From the NCBI GenBank assembly GCA_023415935.1, contig JAEZIX010000080.1, forward strand, positions 1 through 37,720: a stretch of 37,720 nucleotides of DNA. Direction: 5' to 3'. This stretch comes from Cyanobacteria bacterium OH_CDB_20 (GTDB lineage Bacteria; Cyanobacteriota; Vampirovibrionia; Gastranaerophilales; Gastranaerophilaceae). Both the position numbers and the translations under genes were made by a program. Positions 1 to 8,770 of the stretch are shown here, one piece after another. The notes under the pieces are model-generated. The model was not told the DNA's origin. It searched no databases and saw only the letters and a program-made list of their open reading frames with translations. The first letter of the stretch is position 1. The number at the start of each line of letters is the position of its first letter.

Positions 1-2
1 CA

Positions 3-1802
3 GCTGACTTGTATAATTTGCTAAGACTTTCATCAAATATGAAAGCAAGTCCTAAAGGTAGATTGCCGCTGGTAGCTGAAATAAAATCAAATGAAGATGT
101 AAATAAAATAAATGCCCAAATCTTTGCAAATGCAGAAAATTATTTGTCATACGTTGTGATTAAGGAACTATTAAAAGCTCCTTCTGTTTTAAACCTTTCT
201 ATTGAAAATCGAGGTAAAATATTTAAACTTGAAGATTGTTCTTTGTATAAAGCAAAAAGTTTTTCTAATTATGATAATTTAGTTTCAACTCCTAATTTCT
301 TTGCAAAAATTGCCGGCTTATATGGCGGAATTGATATTTCTTCAGGTGTGCCAGTGGCTGATAATTGCAAATTTGTTGTTCCTGAATCTTTAACAGTATC
401 TGTTTTAGGGTTTAAAAATTCGGAGATATCCGTTAAAACAGATCTTTCATTGGATGGAAAATTAAGCTCACCTGATCTTAGAGGTAATATTTATCTCAAT
501 GGTTTATCAATACCTGACTATAATTTGAAAATAGGCGCAGGATCTGTTGTTATTTCAAAAGAAAATGGCAATTTAAGACTTCCAAACATATCAATAGGAA
601 AATCTAAACTTAGCATTTATTCAGATATTTTGTTACCAGCTTCAACAAATCTTTCTCTTTCTGATGTTAAGATATCTTCTCCTGAGCTTGATTTAGATGA
701 TTTAATTCAAATTTCTACTCAATTATCTAAGTATTTGCCAGGTATTAAACTTCCGGTAAACTTTAAAAATGGCGAGTTATCTGTTGCTAAATTTAAAGCA
801 CAGGATATTGTCGCATCAAATATCAATGCAGATATATCACTTAACAATAATATTATGCACTTAAACAAAATGACATCAGATGCTTATAATGGAAGAGTTT
901 CAGGTGAAGTTACATATAATTTACTTTCTTCTCTTGTTTCTCTTAATTTAAAAGGCACATCTTTAGACGGAGCCCAAGCAATGACTGCAATCACAGGCAT
1001 CAAAGATGACTTGTCAGGCAAACTCGATTTTTATTCAAATGTTTCATTCCACGGAGCAAGCAGATATGAGCAGCTTCAGTCGTTAAAGGGTAATTTTAAT
1101 ATGGTTGCATACAACGGCAAGCTAAAGACTCTCGGTAGTTTTGAACATTTCTTGTATGCGCAAAATTTGATTTCTCAAAGTATTATGAAAGCCTCAATAA
1201 ACCTTATTTCTAAAGCTGTTGCACCAAAAAATACAGGACTCTTTAAAACATTACACACAAATGTTTCTTTCTACTCAGGCTATGCGAATGTAAAAAGTCT
1301 TAAATTCTCTGGTCCGAATATGAGTATGTATATGGATGGTAAGTTTAATATGCTCAATAATATAGCTAGTGTTGATATAATCGGGAAGGTTTCAGGCGAA
1401 GTTGTAAGTGTATTAGGACCTTTTGGGGATTTATCTTTGTCAAACATTGTAAGTTCAAGTACCTCAACACCTTTACCTAATATATTTTTCAATAATTATA
1501 ATCAAAAAATATCAAGAAGTGAGTACGAAAAAATTCCAAATTTAGTGCCTGAGACAAATCTTAAAACAAAGCCTTTCTCAGTTAAAATTATTGGTCCTGT
1601 TGAGAGTATTAAATCGGTTAAGTCTTTCAAATGGCTAGTTGTGAGTGATTCTGTTCAAAGTGTTAAAGAACCTGAACCAGAAAATGTCCAAGATGAAGTG
1701 CCTTCTCAATCTAAAAAATTACAAAGAGAATATTCTACTCCTCGCCAAACTTCAAATGAGCTTCCAAGTTTCTTAGATAAGCTCCCTGATGAGATTAAAT
1801 AA
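3..1802 (+). CDS. AsmA-like envelope protein, C-terminal part (5' end outside window)
   Basis: The frame is open from the first bases of the window, and the first possible start (TTG at 9) has no ribosome binding site, so the gene almost certainly begins upstream. About 600 residues are visible. They are rich in short alternating beta-type segments of the kind 'SPDLRGNIYLNG', 'NGRVSGEVTYNL' and 'YNGKLKTLGSF', which resemble the repetitive beta region and C-terminal domain of AsmA-family proteins. Known members are inner-membrane anchored, reach into the periplasm and are implicated in outer-membrane lipid homeostasis. The last ~70 residues are polar and rich in Pro, Glu, Ser and Gln, so probably a disordered tail. 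The gene converges on the decarboxylase-family gene, and the two stop codons overlap, leaving no room for a terminator. Family assignment rests on pattern only; a TamB/DUF3971-type relative is the main alternative. Confidence 0.6.
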   Translation, partial: ADLYNLLRLSSNMKASPKGRLPLVAEIKSNEDVNKINAQIFANAENYLSYVVIKELLKAPSVLNLSIENRGKIFKLEDCSLYKAKSFSNYDNLVSTPNFFAKIAGLYGGIDISSGVPVADNCKFVVPESLTVSVLGFKNSEISVKTDLSLDGKLSSPDLRGNIYLNGLSIPDYNLKIGAGSVVISKENGNLRLPNISIGKSKLSIYSDILLPASTNLSLSDVKISSPELDLDDLIQISTQLSKYLPGIKLPVNFKNGELSVAKFKAQDIVASNINADISLNNNIMHLNKMTSDAYNGRVSGEVTYNLLSSLVSLNLKGTSLDGAQAMTAITGIKDDLSGKLDFYSNVSFHGASRYEQLQSLKGNFNMVAYNGKLKTLGSFEHFLYAQNLISQSIMKASINLISKAVAPKNTGLFKTLHTNVSFYSGYANVKSLKFSGPNMSMYMDGKFNMLNNIASVDIIGKVSGEVVSVLGPFGDLSLSNIVSSSTSTPLPNIFFNNYNQKISRSEYEKIPNLVPETNLKTKPFSVKIIGPVESIKSVKSFKWLVVSDSVQSVKEPEPENVQDEVPSQSKKLQREYSTPRQTSNELPSFLDKLPDEIK

Positions 1803-3165
1803 CCACTTCAATATCTTTTTTGCCGTTTAAAAATTTTAAATGCTCTTTTTGAATTACCTCTCCAGGAACTACTATCGGAATCCCCGGTGGATATTGGATT
1901 ATCAATTCTTTTGCTATCATTCCCACTGATTCTTCTTTTGAAATTTTCTTAGATTCTTTTATGAATGCCTCACTTGGAGTCATTTTTGTAATAGGGTCCG
2001 GAAGCTCTTGTTTTTTGAATTGAATCACTGGAGTTTCATTTTCAATAGCTGTTTTGCTTATATTTATGAGCGCATATTTTAGTTTTGTGAGTTTCAGTTT
2101 TTTTGTGCCTATTCCTGTTAAAAACAAAACAGCTTTCGAAGTCGCCATTTCGTCTTCGATATTATACTTTTCAGATAGTATTTCTGATAGTTTATAGCCT
2201 GTTAAATTATCTATTTTAACAAGCAATTTTGTTTTGTCGTTATTTTCTGAATAGATATGAATATTTTTATATTTTGCAAGTGATGCTTTAAAATTATCTA
2301 TTCTTTCAATTAATTTGTTGATTTTGAGTCGTCCTGCGTCTGAAGCTAAAAATTCTATTGTATTCTCAATATTTAGAAGTATTGGGTATGATGGTGATGT
2401 TGTTGTTATAAGATTTAGAGCATTTTGAAGATTTTGTTTTTTAATATTACTGTTTTTTGAAAGATGCATTATTGCGCTTGGATTCAAAGCACCTGCAGTT
2501 TTATGAAGTGATTGGATTGTAATATCTGCGCTATATCTGATTGAAGGCGTCATTAACCTGTCTGTGTAATTCCACAAGGCGCCATGAGCCTCATCTATTA
2601 TTGTTATGAGTCCTTTTTCTTTTGTGTATTTTAAAATGGCTTTTATGTCTGATATAGCAATTCCTTCGTAAGATGGGTTTGTTAAAATAATTGCTTTTGC
2701 GTCAGGATTACTTTCTATTGTTGCTTTGATGTATTCATATTCTAAAGGTTCAAATACATCCCATTCGGTTTTATATTCAGGCATTAGCCATACAGGTTTT
2801 GCCCCTGTTAAAACAAGCCCATTGTAAATTGCTTTATGTGAGTTTCTCGCTACAATAACTTTGTCGTTCTTCTTAAGTACAGCAAGCATTGAAGCTATTA
2901 TTCCAGATGTTGAACCATTAACAAGGAAAAATGAAAAGATAGAGCCATAAATTTCAGATGCTCTCATTTCGGCTTCTAATATTTCTCCCGTTGGGTTTGA
3001 AAGGTTGTCAAACCCGTCTATTTCTGAATAATCTCTTTTAAATATTTTTTTGCCGAGATATTTTTTATTTTCAGGCACAATAAAAGCACCCTGACTATGG
3101 GTTGGGGTTGTAAATAATGTCTTTTTTTCTTTTTTAAATTTTTTAACTAAATTTCTTAAACTCAT
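1795..3165 (-). CDS. Orn/Lys/Arg decarboxylase family PLP enzyme
   Basis: This 456-residue protein is a fold-type I PLP enzyme of the Orn/Lys/Arg decarboxylase group, close to the shorter Bacillus SpeA/YaaO type. Visible motifs are the substrate/phosphate-binding 'VNGSTSG' (82-88), the 'DEAHGALW' aspartate/histidine motif (191-198) and the PLP-lysine motif 'SLHKTAGALNPSA' with Lys222. The length suits the type without the N-terminal wing domain of the large inducible decarboxylases. It would decarboxylate arginine, lysine or ornithine to a polyamine precursor; the sequence does not show which. The start at 3165 lacks a convincing Shine-Dalgarno sequence; a TATAAA box lies just upstream of the ATG. 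It diverges from ligA across 63 bp. Family membership is firm, substrate is not. Confidence 0.85.
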   Translation of the reverse strand: MSLRNLVKKFKKEKKTLFTTPTHSQGAFIVPENKKYLGKKIFKRDYSEIDGFDNLSNPTGEILEAEMRASEIYGSIFSFFLVNGSTSGIIASMLAVLKKNDKVIVARNSHKAIYNGLVLTGAKPVWLMPEYKTEWDVFEPLEYEYIKATIESNPDAKAIILTNPSYEGIAISDIKAILKYTKEKGLITIIDEAHGALWNYTDRLMTPSIRYSADITIQSLHKTAGALNPSAIMHLSKNSNIKKQNLQNALNLITTTSPSYPILLNIENTIEFLASDAGRLKINKLIERIDNFKASLAKYKNIHIYSENNDKTKLLVKIDNLTGYKLSEILSEKYNIEDEMATSKAVLFLTGIGTKKLKLTKLKYALINISKTAIENETPVIQFKKQELPDPITKMTPSEAFIKESKKISKEESVGMIAKELIIQYPPGIPIVVPGEVIQKEHLKFLNGKKDIEVVI

Positions 3166-3228
3166 AATTTATAGTAAAATATCTAAGGATAATCATTATT
3201 ATACAGTAAAGTTTACGGAAAAAATATA

Positions 3229-5211
3229 ATGGACATCAAAAATAGAATAAACGAACTACGTCAAGAGATTAGAAAACACAATGAACTTTATTATAAAAAA
3301 GACGCACCACTAATCTCTGATTTTGAGTATGATGAGCTTTATAGAGAGCTTAAAAGGCTTGAGGATGAAAATCCAGAACTTGTAACGCCTGATAGCCCTA
3401 CTCAAAATGTTGGTGATGATGTATCTGAAAAATTTTCTGAAGTTACTCATAAATACAGGCTTTATAGCCTCGATAATTCTAATAACTATGATGATTTAAA
3501 AAAATGGTATGAGCGTGTAAAAAAAGAGTTCCCTATTGAAAAAGAGATTGAACTTGTTGCCGAGCTTAAGATTGACGGCTTAGCTGTCGCTTTGACCTAT
3601 GAAAATGGTGTTTTAAAAACCGGAGCAACAAGAGGAAACGGCTTGGTTGGTGAAAATATCACTGAAAATATCAAAGCTGTAAAAGGAATTCCTCATGTGC
3701 TTAAAAAACCTATTGATATTGAAGTTAGGGGTGAAGTTTATATGCCTGTTTCTTCTTTTGAAAAGCTTAATAAAGTCCAAGAAGAAAACGGCAAAAAAGT
3801 TTTTGCGAATCCAAGAAACGCAGCTGCAGGCTCTTTAAGACAGCTTGATTCTGCTGTTACGCAAGAGCGAGACTTGCATTTTTGGGGATATTCTGCAATC
3901 GAAATATCTGACAAAAAATCAAAATCTCATTATGAACTCCTAGAGCTTTTAAAAGAAGAAGGTTTTAGTGTGAATGAGAATATAAAACTCTGTAAAAATG
4001 GAGTTGAAGAAGTAATCGCTTACTGCGAAAAATTTCAGGACTATAGAAAAACGCTTGATTATGCTACAGATGGCGTTGTTGTGAAAGTAAATGACATTTT
4101 TAAACAAAATGAACTTGGATACACTGCAAAAGCTCCGAAGTGGGCAACTGCGTTTAAGTTCCCACCAGAAGAAGTGTGGACGAAAGTTGAAAGCATTGAG
4201 TTTTCAGTGGGTAAAACCGGTGTTGTTACTCCTGTAGCTAACTTAGAACCTATTCAGCTTGCGGGTACTACCGTTAAACGCGCAAGTATGCACAACTTTG
4301 ATGAGGTTTGCAGGCTAAAAGTTGCAACTGGAGATAGAGTTTTAGTTAAAAAAGCTGCAGAGATTATTCCAAAAATCGTTTCTTGTGAAAGTACAAGAGA
4401 GGCAACTGATTGTACTATCCCTACACACTGTCCTGTTTGCGGAACTCAATTGGTTAAACCAGAAGGTGAAGTAAATCTTTACTGTCCTAACACCAAAAGT
4501 TGCCCAGCTCAAGTGAAAGGCAGAATCGAATACTGGGCATCTAAAGAAGGTATGGACATAGACGGTATGGGTGAATCAATCGTAGAACAGCTATACGAAA
4601 AAGGACTTGTAAAAGATATTGCAGATATTTATACCTTGTCTAAGAGTGATTTAATGACTTTAGAGCTTATTAAAGAAAAGTCTTCAGATAATCTTTTAAA
4701 ATCAATTGAAGACAGCAAAAAACGCCCACTCGCAAAGTTTTTAACAGCGCTTAGTATAAAACTTGTAGGTAAAGAAACAGGTGATTTGATTGCGCAAGAA
4801 TTTCCGACAATTGAAGCCGTCAGAAATGCAAAAATTGAAGATTTAATCTCTATTGATGGAGTCGGAGATAAAGTAGCTAAGAGTGTTGTAGATTTTTTTG
4901 CTGACGAAGATAATAAAATTTTAGTAGATAAACTTATTCAAAATGGCGTATCTCCTCAAGGTGCACTTGTAGAAAAGCTTTCTGATAAATTTCAAGGAAT
5001 GTCTTTTGTCATAACAGGAACTTTATCTAAGCCGAGAAACGAATATGAAAATATAATTAAATCTTTGGGGGGCAAAACATCTTCAAGTGTAAGTAAAAAG
5101 ACCTCTTATGTACTAGTAGGTGAGAACCCCGGATCAAAATTTGACAAAGCATCTGATTTAGGTGTTATAATATTAAATGAGACTGACTTTTTGAACTTGG
5201 TTAACAGTTGA
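3229..5211 (+). CDS. ligA: NAD-dependent DNA ligase
   Basis: LigA seals nicks in duplex DNA using NAD+ in replication and repair. The 660 residues show the full family order: N-terminal Ia domain, adenylation domain with the nucleotide-accepting lysine in 'AELKIDGLAVAL' (Lys114), OB fold, a four-cysteine zinc site (Cys401, 404, 419, 425, the spacing found in the Escherichia coli enzyme), helix-hairpin-helix repeats around 'LISIDGVGDKVAKSVVDFF', and a C-terminal BRCT domain (about 585-660). The ATG at 3229 is the natural start for the family ('MDIKNRINELRQEIRKHNELYY'-like onset) although the upstream ribosome binding site is weak. Six bases separate it from the next gene, and its stop codon overlaps that gene's ribosome binding site, which suggests one transcript running to the terminator near 6400. 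Confidence 0.98.
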   Translation: MDIKNRINELRQEIRKHNELYYKKDAPLISDFEYDELYRELKRLEDENPELVTPDSPTQNVGDDVSEKFSEVTHKYRLYSLDNSNNYDDLKKWYERVKKEFPIEKEIELVAELKIDGLAVALTYENGVLKTGATRGNGLVGENITENIKAVKGIPHVLKKPIDIEVRGEVYMPVSSFEKLNKVQEENGKKVFANPRNAAAGSLRQLDSAVTQERDLHFWGYSAIEISDKKSKSHYELLELLKEEGFSVNENIKLCKNGVEEVIAYCEKFQDYRKTLDYATDGVVVKVNDIFKQNELGYTAKAPKWATAFKFPPEEVWTKVESIEFSVGKTGVVTPVANLEPIQLAGTTVKRASMHNFDEVCRLKVATGDRVLVKKAAEIIPKIVSCESTREATDCTIPTHCPVCGTQLVKPEGEVNLYCPNTKSCPAQVKGRIEYWASKEGMDIDGMGESIVEQLYEKGLVKDIADIYTLSKSDLMTLELIKEKSSDNLLKSIEDSKKRPLAKFLTALSIKLVGKETGDLIAQEFPTIEAVRNAKIEDLISIDGVGDKVAKSVVDFFADEDNKILVDKLIQNGVSPQGALVEKLSDKFQGMSFVITGTLSKPRNEYENIIKSLGGKTSSSVSKKTSYVLVGENPGSKFDKASDLGVIILNETDFLNLVNS

Positions 5212-5217
5212 GGTAAG

Positions 5218-5616
5218 ATGAATAGAAATTATAAAGTGATTAAAATAAACGGCTTTAGAGGTGTTTTAACTGCTATTTTTATAATAGGATGCGCTGCTGC
5301 TGGATTTATTATTTTTCCTGGATGGGTATGCATGAATATATGGAACGCTTTTGTTGCTAAGACATTTGTATTTCCTATGATGACGCTTGTCCATGGCTCT
5401 ATATTGTGGGCAATTATTGCGCTTTCAATATATGCACTTAACAATAGTCGTTCTCTGGTTGGTTTTTCTTCTCATCCTACTCTTTCTGAGGAACAAATAA
5501 AAGATATAATGGATAGAGTTAAAAAAACTGCTAAAACGCATACAAATCCACTAGATAGTCAGTTTGATATTGAACAAAATGAACCTATTGAATCTTTAGA
5601 AGAAGTGAAAAAATAG
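5218..5616 (+). CDS. Small two-helix membrane protein, unknown function
   Basis: I do not recognise this 132-residue protein. Two hydrophobic segments are visible, about residues 14-33 ('LTAIFIIGCAAAGFIIFPGW') and 50-73 ('VFPMMTLVHGSILWAIIALS'), followed by a charged cytoplasmic-type tail of ~60 residues rich in Lys, Asp and Glu. The ATG is preceded by GAGG four bases upstream, overlapping the ligA stop codon, so translation is probably coupled to ligA. A SIMPL-domain gene follows 16 bp downstream in the same direction. No catalytic motif is evident. Confidence 0.75.
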   Translation: MNRNYKVIKINGFRGVLTAIFIIGCAAAGFIIFPGWVCMNIWNAFVAKTFVFPMMTLVHGSILWAIIALSIYALNNSRSLVGFSSHPTLSEEQIKDIMDRVKKTAKTHTNPLDSQFDIEQNEPIESLEEVKK

Positions 5617-5632
5617 AAGGTAAAGAGATAAA

Positions 5633-6370
5633 ATGAAAAAAGTATCATTATTTCTTGTAATTTGTCTTTTGGGTACAATTGCAGGACAATTTGCTGGAGC
5701 AGCTACAGAAGCAGTACAGAAAAATGCCGGTTTAGTTTCAGTAAGTGCATCCTCAACAAAGGAAATTGACCCAAACTATGCTGAGATGACTTTTGCAATT
5801 GAAACAAGCGCAAAAACAGTAGAGCTTGCAACTGCTGAAAATAATGCAAAAGCAAATAAAATTGTTGACGCTGTTAAACCTAAAATAGATGAAAAATCAG
5901 GCGAAACTATTAAAACAGATCAGTATTCGTTAAGACCTGATTATACGTATACAAAAGACAATAAGAGAGTGCTATCTGGCTATACCGTTTTAAATTCTAT
6001 GAAAATAAAACTTACAAACGTTAAAAAAGCAGGCACTATAATTGATTTAGTTGTCGCATCTGGTGCAAACAGACTTGAAAATGTTAATTTCGGATTTTCT
6101 AGCAACCAAAGTATGTGCAATGATATGTATCCGCAACTTGTAAAAGATGCTCAAAATCAAGCCTCTGTTATAGCAAGAGCCCTTAACAAAAATGTAACCG
6201 GAGTAAAAAATATTTCAACTAGTTGTTCTACTCAGTACGAAAGTAATATGAGAGTTATGTATTCTGCAAAAAGTTCTATGGCCCAAGATGCTGCGGGGCT
6301 TTCTGCTCCTGTTGAACCTGGTAAAATAAAAGTTTTTGCTTCTATAAGTGCTGATTTTAATATTGAATAA
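5633..6370 (+). CDS. Secreted SIMPL (DUF541) domain protein
   Basis: The 245 residues begin with a signal peptide (two Lys, a hydrophobic stretch 'LFLVICLLGTIAG', likely cleavage after 'QFAGA' near residue 23). The mature part matches the SIMPL/DUF541 pattern: an early 'VSVSASSTKEIDPNYAEMTF' strand pair, a long helix with 'AENNAKANKIVDAVK', the 'TDQYSLRPDYTY' segment, and a C-terminal 'KIKVFASISADFNIE' strand. SIMPL proteins are periplasmic or outer-membrane associated; proposed roles include oxidative-stress tolerance and channel-like assemblies. It is the last gene before a strong terminator at 6395. Two cysteines (in 'SMCND' and 'STSCSTQY') could form a disulfide, which is inference. Confidence 0.85.
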   Translation: MKKVSLFLVICLLGTIAGQFAGAATEAVQKNAGLVSVSASSTKEIDPNYAEMTFAIETSAKTVELATAENNAKANKIVDAVKPKIDEKSGETIKTDQYSLRPDYTYTKDNKRVLSGYTVLNSMKIKLTNVKKAGTIIDLVVASGANRLENVNFGFSSNQSMCNDMYPQLVKDAQNQASVIARALNKNVTGVKNISTSCSTQYESNMRVMYSAKSSMAQDAAGLSAPVEPGKIKVFASISADFNIE

Positions 6371-6394
6371 GTATTAATATCCTAATTTTACAGG

Positions 6395-6420
6395 CGGCGA
6401 CTTTCTAAGTCGCCGTTTTT
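6395..6420 (+). terminator. Intrinsic terminator after the ligA-SIMPL unit
   Basis: A perfect 9-bp GC-rich stem (CGGCGACTT at 6395-6403 with AAGTCGCCG at 6407-6415) around a 3-base loop is followed directly by five T residues. It sits 25 bp after the SIMPL gene stop and just before the hisC-HAD start, so it separates the two transcription units. Confidence 0.92.
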
Positions 6421-6436
6421 AGTGTATTATCTTATT

Positions 6437-8167
6437 ATGATAAAACCTAGAAAATCTTTGGAAAATTTAAAACCGTATGAAGTCCCCCTCTTTGCTGAAG
6501 AGTGGGATGTTAAAATCGACTCTAATGAAAACCTTTATGGGCCTTCAGAAAGGGTTATTGAAGCTATCAGAAATGTAACTCAAGATGACATTCAATATTA
6601 TCCTTATTATGGTGAATTGACCCAAAAAATTGCTGATTTTATCGGTGTTGATGCAAATAGTGTTAAAGTTACAAACGGCGCAGACGAAGCAATATCTGGG
6701 GTATTGCAAACTTATATGGATGAAAATGATATAATTATTACTACAAATCCTACATTTACAATGCCTTTGATTTATACCAATATACTAGGTGGTAAGGTTG
6801 TACAAGTTCAATACAAAGAAAAATGGGTTTTTCCGGTTTCTGATTTTGTTGAGGCAATAAAAAGCCAAAATGCAAAAATTGTTTATATTTCTACTCCTAA
6901 TAATCCAACAGGAGATTGTGTTTTAGAATCTGATATCAAAGCAGTTCTTGAAGTTTCAAAAGATAAAGTTGTTATAATTGATGAAACATATGGAAATTAT
7001 TGCGGTTCAAATTATTCTAGATTTGTGAAAGATTACGATAATGTTTTTGTTGTGAAGTCTTTTTCTAAAGATTTTGCACTAGCTGGTTTAAGGCTCGGAT
7101 ATATTGTTTCAAATGAGCAAAATATAAAACTCGTAAAAGGTGTAATCAGCCCTTACAGTGTTAATAATATTGCTGTTATTGCAGGGATTGCAGCTCTTTC
7201 TGATTATGAATATTTCAAACAAATAAAAGAGAAAATTAATGTTGCAAAAGATTCATTGGCGTCTTTGTTTAAAGCATTAGGCTGTGTAGTTTATCCTTCC
7301 GGTGGTAATTTCTTGTTCTGTAATTTTGCAGAGAAAGCCGAATTCATTTATCAAAAGCTTCTCCAGAATAAAATTTCTGTAAAAAATTTCAGTAAAGTTA
7401 AGGGTCTTGAAGGCTGCTTAAGAGTTGCAATTCCAAGAATTGAAGAAGTTAAAAAACTTGAAAATGCGCTTAAAATAAAGTCGACTCTCGTTTTTGATAT
7501 GGACGGAGTTCTTTTAAATGCCACTCAATCATATAGAGTTGCAATTCAAAAGACGTTTGAATATTTTGCCGGCAAAAAACTTGATGCTTCTGAAATACAA
7601 GAGGTTAAAAATCAAGGCGGATACAACAACGACTGGTATTTGACAGAATATTTACTTAATAAACATGGACATAAAGTTTCCAGAGATGATGTTATTACCA
7701 AATTTCAAGAATTATATTGGGATAACGGAAATGGCTTAATTAACAATGAAGATTTTTTAATGGATAAAGAGATTTTAAAAGAACTTTCTCAGTCTTTTAA
7801 CCTTGCAATTTTTACAGGCAGAGTAAGGCAAGAAGCTATTTATACTCTCGAGAAAAGTGAAGTATTAAAGTATTTTTATCCCATTATTACAATGCATGAT
7901 TTGCCTGAAGATAAGCAAAAACCTGATACTTTGGGACTTGAGAAGATAAAAGATGCTATTATAACAGATAAAATGTATTATTTTGGTGATACTGTTGATG
8001 ATGTTAAATGTGCTGCAAATGCTAATGTTATATCAATAGGCGTTCTTCCTCCTCAAGATAAATCTGATGAATTAATTGAAAACCTTAAAAACCATGGCGC
8101 AAATGCAGTTTTAAATTCAATAAATGATGTAAAAACAATTTTGGAGAATGATTATGCGATATTCTAA
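6437..8167 (+). CDS. hisC: Histidinol-phosphate aminotransferase fused to a HAD phosphatase domain
   Basis: Two enzymes in one chain of 576 residues, counting from the ATG at 6437; an in-frame GTG at 6422 adds five residues that do not fit the family. Residues 1 to ~345 are HisC, a class I/II PLP aminotransferase: 'KIDSNENLYGPS' near the N terminus, 'STPNNPTGD' (152-160), PLP lysine in 'SFSKDFALAGLRLGY' (Lys211). From ~347 the chain is a HAD hydrolase: nucleophile motif 'FDMDGVL' (Asp354 and Asp356), motif II 'AIFTGR', a conserved Lys in 'KQKPD', and the metal motif 'GDTVDD'. HisC transaminates imidazole-acetol phosphate to histidinol phosphate; the HAD part could then be the histidinol-phosphate phosphatase. 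The 3' end overlaps hisB by 14 nt, which supports a histidine role. Fusion and domains are seen; the phosphatase substrate is inferred. Confidence 0.92.
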   Translation: MIKPRKSLENLKPYEVPLFAEEWDVKIDSNENLYGPSERVIEAIRNVTQDDIQYYPYYGELTQKIADFIGVDANSVKVTNGADEAISGVLQTYMDENDIIITTNPTFTMPLIYTNILGGKVVQVQYKEKWVFPVSDFVEAIKSQNAKIVYISTPNNPTGDCVLESDIKAVLEVSKDKVVIIDETYGNYCGSNYSRFVKDYDNVFVVKSFSKDFALAGLRLGYIVSNEQNIKLVKGVISPYSVNNIAVIAGIAALSDYEYFKQIKEKINVAKDSLASLFKALGCVVYPSGGNFLFCNFAEKAEFIYQKLLQNKISVKNFSKVKGLEGCLRVAIPRIEEVKKLENALKIKSTLVFDMDGVLLNATQSYRVAIQKTFEYFAGKKLDASEIQEVKNQGGYNNDWYLTEYLLNKHGHKVSRDDVITKFQELYWDNGNGLINNEDFLMDKEILKELSQSFNLAIFTGRVRQEAIYTLEKSEVLKYFYPIITMHDLPEDKQKPDTLGLEKIKDAIITDKMYYFGDTVDDVKCAANANVISIGVLPPQDKSDELIENLKNHGANAVLNSINDVKTILENDYAIF

Positions 8168-8738
8168 AAAAATTAGAGAAACTTTTGAAACTAAAATTTT
8201 GGTAGAAGTTAATTTAGATGGTAATGGTAAGCATTCAATCTCAACAGGTATAAGGTTTTTTGACCACATGCTTGAGCAGGTTGCAGTTCATTCTTCTATG
8301 GATTTAAATATTGAAGTTGTATCTCATGACAAAGACAATCACCACGTGGTTGAAGATGTTGCGTTGACATTTGGGGCCGCTCTTTCAGAGGCATTAGGCG
8401 ATAAAAAAGGAATCAACCGTTATGGCGAAAAATTTATTCCTATGGATGAAGCTCTGGCTCATACTGTGATTGACTTATCAGGTAGAGTATTCTCTAAAAT
8501 TACAGCTGAAATTAAAGATGAAAAAACTTCTGATTTTGAAACGGTTATGCTCCCTCACTTTTTCCAAAGTTTTGCGCAAGCAAGTTTATCAACTATTCAT
8601 ATAAGGTTAATTGATGGGTATGATACTCATCACATAATTGAAGCAATCTTTAAATCATTTGCAAGAGCATTGAAGTTTGCAGTTGCATTAGATGAGAAAA
8701 ATTCTGGCGTAGTTCCTTCTTCAAAAGGAATACTATAG
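8154..8738 (+). CDS. hisB: Imidazoleglycerol-phosphate dehydratase
   Basis: HisB converts imidazole glycerol phosphate to imidazole-acetol phosphate, the substrate of HisC. The 194-residue protein has the family's metal-binding histidine motifs 'DNHHVVEDVAL' and 'DTHHIIEAIFKSFARAL', plus 'FFDHMLEQVAVHS' and the Ser-Lys-Gly C-terminal end 'VPSSKG'. Two in-frame ATGs exist (8148 and 8154). The second is chosen because GGAG at 8143-8146 is seven bases before it, whereas it is almost in contact with the first. The start lies inside the end of hisC-HAD, so translation is probably coupled. This is the monofunctional form; the phosphatase partner found fused to HisB in enterobacteria is fused to HisC here instead. 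Confidence 0.96.
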   Translation: MRYSKKIRETFETKILVEVNLDGNGKHSISTGIRFFDHMLEQVAVHSSMDLNIEVVSHDKDNHHVVEDVALTFGAALSEALGDKKGINRYGEKFIPMDEALAHTVIDLSGRVFSKITAEIKDEKTSDFETVMLPHFFQSFAQASLSTIHIRLIDGYDTHHIIEAIFKSFARALKFAVALDEKNSGVVPSSKGIL

Positions 8739-8770
8739 CTGAATTAAAATTCTTTTAGCAGATTACTTTA

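Noticed and set aside
6422..6436. GTG start five codons upstream for hisC-HAD
   Set aside because: It begins one base after the terminator T tract, and the extra residues do not match HisC N termini.
8739..8770. Terminator between hisB and the convergent gene
   Set aside because: Only a weak GAATT/AATTC pairing with a two-base loop is present, and there is no GC-rich stem.
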